The notes beneath the pieces were generated by a model. That model was not told where the DNA came from and did not search any database. It worked only from the letters and a program-made list of their open reading frames with translations. Position numbers and translations under genes: made by a program. A DNA stretch of 17,082 nucleotides, taken from NCBI GenBank assembly GCA_945861995.1, contig CAMAWZ010000015.1, forward strand, positions 1 to 17,082, read 5' to 3'. Of the stretch, positions 14,743-17,082 are shown piece after piece. The stretch's first letter is position 1. Each line of letters begins with the position of its first letter. This DNA is from Pseudorhodobacter antarcticus. Lineage in GTDB: Bacteria; Pseudomonadota; Alphaproteobacteria; Rhodobacterales; Rhodobacteraceae.

Positions 14743-15561
14743 ATGGAAGACCGGACGACACAGTTTGATCACCACGGCAAAGGCCCGCCCGATGGGTATA
14801 GCGCCACGGTCGTAAGCGGATTTGCATCGGTCGTCGTCTCCTTGCTTGCAGAGCGGTCGGCAAAAAACGTGGCTTTGTCAAAAGGCCCTGTGCGCGAAGA
14901 GATCGTGGAAAGTTTTGTCACCGCCGCCCTTTCGGGAACCGAGCGCGCCTTTGATGCGCTGCTGGCCCATTTTCGCAAAACGCGGATCAGTTATGGGATG
15001 CTGGCCGATGTCTATATTCCCGAAGCGGCGCGGCGTATGGGAGATGAATGGCTGGATGACCAATTGTCTTGGCTGGACGTCTCAATTGCCACGGCGCGCT
15101 TGCAAAGCCTTGTGCGCGAAATTAGCGCCGCTTGGACGGCCGATCAGGCCGACAGCCTAAACCTTGGCGCAGTCTTGCTGTTGGTTCCCGAAGGCGAGCA
15201 GCACACCCTTGGCCCTATGGTTGTCATGGGGCAGTTGCGCCGCCTTGGCATTTCGGTTTGCTTGCGAATGGGGGCTACACAGCGCGAGTTGACCAATCTA
15301 TTGGATCAGCGCCACTTTGACGGGATCCTGATTTCCGTAGCCACCGAGACGCGTTTACAGTCTGCGGCAGTATTGATTAAAACCATTCGAACTATGCGCA
15401 AAAAGCTGCCACCCCTTATCATTGGCGGCCCGATTGTCCTTGAAAACCCTAACCTTGCTGCTTCTGCGGGTGCAGACTATACTTGCGCGGACATCGGCAC
15501 TGCAATGGAAGCAATTGGGCTGAAACTTGCAGATCACGAAGATTTAAAAAGACGCGCTTAA
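14743..15561 (+). CDS. ppaA: PpaA/AerR-type cobalamin-binding antirepressor
   Basis: A 272-residue regulator. The first ~20 residues are polar. The middle has a helical region with YGMLADVYIPEAARRMGDEWLDDQLSW (84-110), like the helical cap of B12-binding photoreceptors. A Rossmann-like B12-binding domain follows, with VPEGEQHTLG (148-157): H154 fits the E/DxHxxG motif that coordinates cobalamin in AerR/PpaA. Late blocks DGILISVATE and LIIGGP are typical. AerR/PpaA binds B12 and, after light or oxygen signals, modulates PpsR/CrtJ binding to photosynthesis promoters. The ATG at 14743 has an AAAGGCAGG site upstream. The frame is open for 41 more codons back to a TTG at 14620, a possible long form. 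The CarH-type W-x9-EH motif is not complete: W103 is present but VS replaces EH. Confidence 0.9.
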   Translation: MEDRTTQFDHHGKGPPDGYSATVVSGFASVVVSLLAERSAKNVALSKGPVREEIVESFVTAALSGTERAFDALLAHFRKTRISYGMLADVYIPEAARRMGDEWLDDQLSWLDVSIATARLQSLVREISAAWTADQADSLNLGAVLLLVPEGEQHTLGPMVVMGQLRRLGISVCLRMGATQRELTNLLDQRHFDGILISVATETRLQSAAVLIKTIRTMRKKLPPLIIGGPIVLENPNLAASAGADYTCADIGTAMEAIGLKLADHEDLKRRA

Positions 15562-15609
15562 CCCCCTGCGTGCCCGTGCTTTGGGCGGCGGCAACATTGG
15601 CAGTAAAAG

Positions 15610-17034
15610 TTGGACACAGGATCGCATCAGGGTCACGCACTGCCAAGTATTTCTGGCATTGGGCAAGATCAACTTGCCGAAATCGTGGCTGCAACCAGCG
15701 ATGTATCGCTGCTTATAACGCCGTCGGGCGAAGTGATTTCTGTTTTGGTGAACCCTGGCCATTCGCTTTTTGGCGGATTGTCGCATTGGGCAGGCCAGAA
15801 CCTTTGCGATTTGGTCACGCCAGAAAACCTTGAAAAGATCAAGCGCCGCTTGGCGGCGTGGCCGCCCGCGCCAGGGCAAAGCCACCGCAGCTTTATTCTG
15901 GAATTGAACCACTCCGATGGCAAAGCGTGGGAGTTTCCTGTCCGCTATTCGATGCATCGCTTTGGCGAAACGGACAATATTCTGCTGCTTGGCCGCGATT
16001 TGCGCCCCCTTGCGGAAATGCAACAGCAGCTTGTGATGGCCCAAGTCGCGCTGGAACGTGATTATGAAACCCAGCGCGAGATGGACACCCGCTACCGCGT
16101 GCTGATGGAGGCCACGCGCGATGCGGTGGTACTGGTCGCCATGTCGAACGGGCGGATTTCTGATTTGAACGCCTCGGCAGCCGTGATGCTGGGTGGATCG
16201 CGTCAGGATTTCATAGGCGCAGCCATTGCCCAAGAATTTGAGGGCCGCCGTCGCGGCGAGTTTTTGGAAACCTTGTCCAACATCGCCAGCGCCGATGCTG
16301 TAAAGCCTGTTGAATTGGTCGCACGGCGCAGCCAGCGCAGCTTGCGGGTTATCCCCAAACTGTTCCGCGCTGCGGGCGAGCGGTTGATGCTGTGCCGTCT
16401 TGAAACTCCCGAAGGAGAATCGTCCGCCCCCCGCGAAAACGCAATCAATTTAGAGCGGTTGTTCAACGAAGGCGTGGATGGCATCGTTTTTTTGGACGGC
16501 GATGGCATCATCACCGCCGCCAATGAAAGCTTTCTAAAGCTAACTGATAGCGGCAATATTGCCCAAGTGCGTGGCCGTAGTTTTGCCGATTTTTTGGCGC
16601 GCGGGTCGGTCGATATGCGGGTGCTTTTGGACAATGCCAAGCGGGCCCGCCAATTGCGTATGTATGCAACCCGCCTATTGAACGAATTTAACGGGCAGAT
16701 CGCGGTCGAAGTCTCGGCCACCTATCTGAACGACCGCCCCGACCCTGCCTTTGGCATTGTGCTGCGCGATGCCTCGCGCGTGGAAATGCTGCGCCGCCCT
16801 GGCTTTACGGGGGGCGAAGATGGGATGCGTTCTGTGATGGAACTGGTCGGATCATCCTCGCTAAAGGATATCGTGGCCGAAACGGCGGATGTGGTGGAAA
16901 AAATGTGCATCCAGACCGCCGTTGATCTGACACGCAACAACCGCGCGGCGGCAGCGGAAATGCTTGGCCTGTCGCGCCAATCGCTTTATGTGAAATTGCG
17001 CAAATTTGGCATGGTCAACAAAGACGAAGAATAA
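15610..17034 (+). CDS. ppsR: PpsR/CrtJ redox-sensing repressor of photosynthesis genes
   Basis: A 474-residue transcription factor. Regions are an N-terminal PAS (about 20-130), a linker helix (132-160, LRPLAEMQQQLVMAQVALERD), PAS1 (about 162-265), PAS2 (about 282-390) and a C-terminal FIS-type helix-turn-helix (about 439-468, RAAAAEMLGLSRQSLYVKLRKFGM). Cysteines are C66, C262 (MLCRLE) and C433 (EKMCIQTA). The last two match the neighbourhoods of the redox cysteines C251 and C424 of Rhodobacter sphaeroides PpsR. It represses bch, crt, puc and other genes under oxygen or light by binding TGT-N12-ACA. The start is unusual: a stop (15604) lies just upstream and there is no ATG, so TTG at 15610 is the longest choice and CTG at 15640 the next. 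It follows ppaA by 48 nt, suggesting co-transcription. Confidence 0.94.
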   Translation: MDTGSHQGHALPSISGIGQDQLAEIVAATSDVSLLITPSGEVISVLVNPGHSLFGGLSHWAGQNLCDLVTPENLEKIKRRLAAWPPAPGQSHRSFILELNHSDGKAWEFPVRYSMHRFGETDNILLLGRDLRPLAEMQQQLVMAQVALERDYETQREMDTRYRVLMEATRDAVVLVAMSNGRISDLNASAAVMLGGSRQDFIGAAIAQEFEGRRRGEFLETLSNIASADAVKPVELVARRSQRSLRVIPKLFRAAGERLMLCRLETPEGESSAPRENAINLERLFNEGVDGIVFLDGDGIITAANESFLKLTDSGNIAQVRGRSFADFLARGSVDMRVLLDNAKRARQLRMYATRLLNEFNGQIAVEVSATYLNDRPDPAFGIVLRDASRVEMLRRPGFTGGEDGMRSVMELVGSSSLKDIVAETADVVEKMCIQTAVDLTRNNRAAAAEMLGLSRQSLYVKLRKFGMVNKDEE

Positions 17035-17058
17035 AGGCAATTCTGACACCCATTAAAA

Positions 17059-17082
17059 ACGCCGCGCCCCCCAGCGCGGCGT
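17059..17082 (+). terminator. Probable intrinsic terminator after ppsR, cut by the window edge
   Basis: Perfect 9-bp GC-rich stem (arms 17059-17067 and 17074-17082) with a 6-nt loop, 24 nt after the ppsR stop. The U-tract for plus-strand transcripts would lie just outside the window. Five A residues (17055-17059) precede and overlap the first base of the left arm. They would read as U on the minus strand, so it may work in both directions for a convergent neighbour. Confidence 0.7.

Overview
The window is one end of a photosynthesis gene cluster from a bacteriochlorophyll a-producing alphaproteobacterium. Gene content and order (bchF-N-B-H-L-M, lhaA, puhA-B-C, bciE, acsF, puhE, hemA, with divergent ppaA and ppsR) match the known Rhodobacterales arrangement. 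The source is most likely a Rhodobacteraceae member: an aerobic anoxygenic phototroph of the Roseobacter type or a Rhodobacter-like purple bacterium. The species cannot be fixed from this sequence. The cyclase gene seen is the oxygen-dependent acsF; bchE is not in the window, which fits an oxic lifestyle but does not prove it.

Layout. Positions 1-14345 hold thirteen genes, all on the minus strand and transcribed right to left. They are bchF, bchN, bchB, bchH, bchL, bchM, lhaA, puhA, puhB, puhC, bciE, acsF and puhE, followed by the first 49 codons of hemA, which runs off the left edge. Many junctions are stop/start overlaps (bchF/bchN, bchN/bchB, bchL/bchM, bchM/lhaA and bciE/acsF by 1-4 nt, bchB/bchH by 14 nt). 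The other gaps are 3-82 nt, so this looks like one superoperon. Two intercistronic hairpins (puhA-puhB and bchH-bchL) may set segmental mRNA stability.

Positions 14346-14742 are a 397-nt divergent regulatory region. It carries two 18-bp matches to the PpsR/CrtJ operator TGT-N12-ACA and further TGTCA/TGACA half-sites. To the right, on the plus strand, lie ppaA (B12-binding antirepressor, AerR family) and ppsR (PAS-PAS-PAS-HTH repressor). A stem-loop at the right edge probably ends ppsR.

How the genes work together. HemA makes 5-aminolevulinate for tetrapyrrole synthesis. BchH is the porphyrin-binding Mg-chelatase subunit, BchM methylates Mg-protoporphyrin, and AcsF with BciE closes the isocyclic ring. 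BchL/N/B is the dark-operative protochlorophyllide reductase, and BchF hydrates the 3-vinyl group. PuhA is the reaction-centre H subunit; PuhB, PuhC, PuhE and LhaA assist assembly of the reaction centre and LH1. PpsR and PpaA are placed to control their own divergent superoperon.

I see no mobile element, CRISPR array, tRNA or rRNA. I see no wholly new system. The points most worth checking are the operator cluster, the possible long form of PpaA, the non-ATG start of ppsR, the shortened cysteine motif in BchH, and the intercistronic hairpins.
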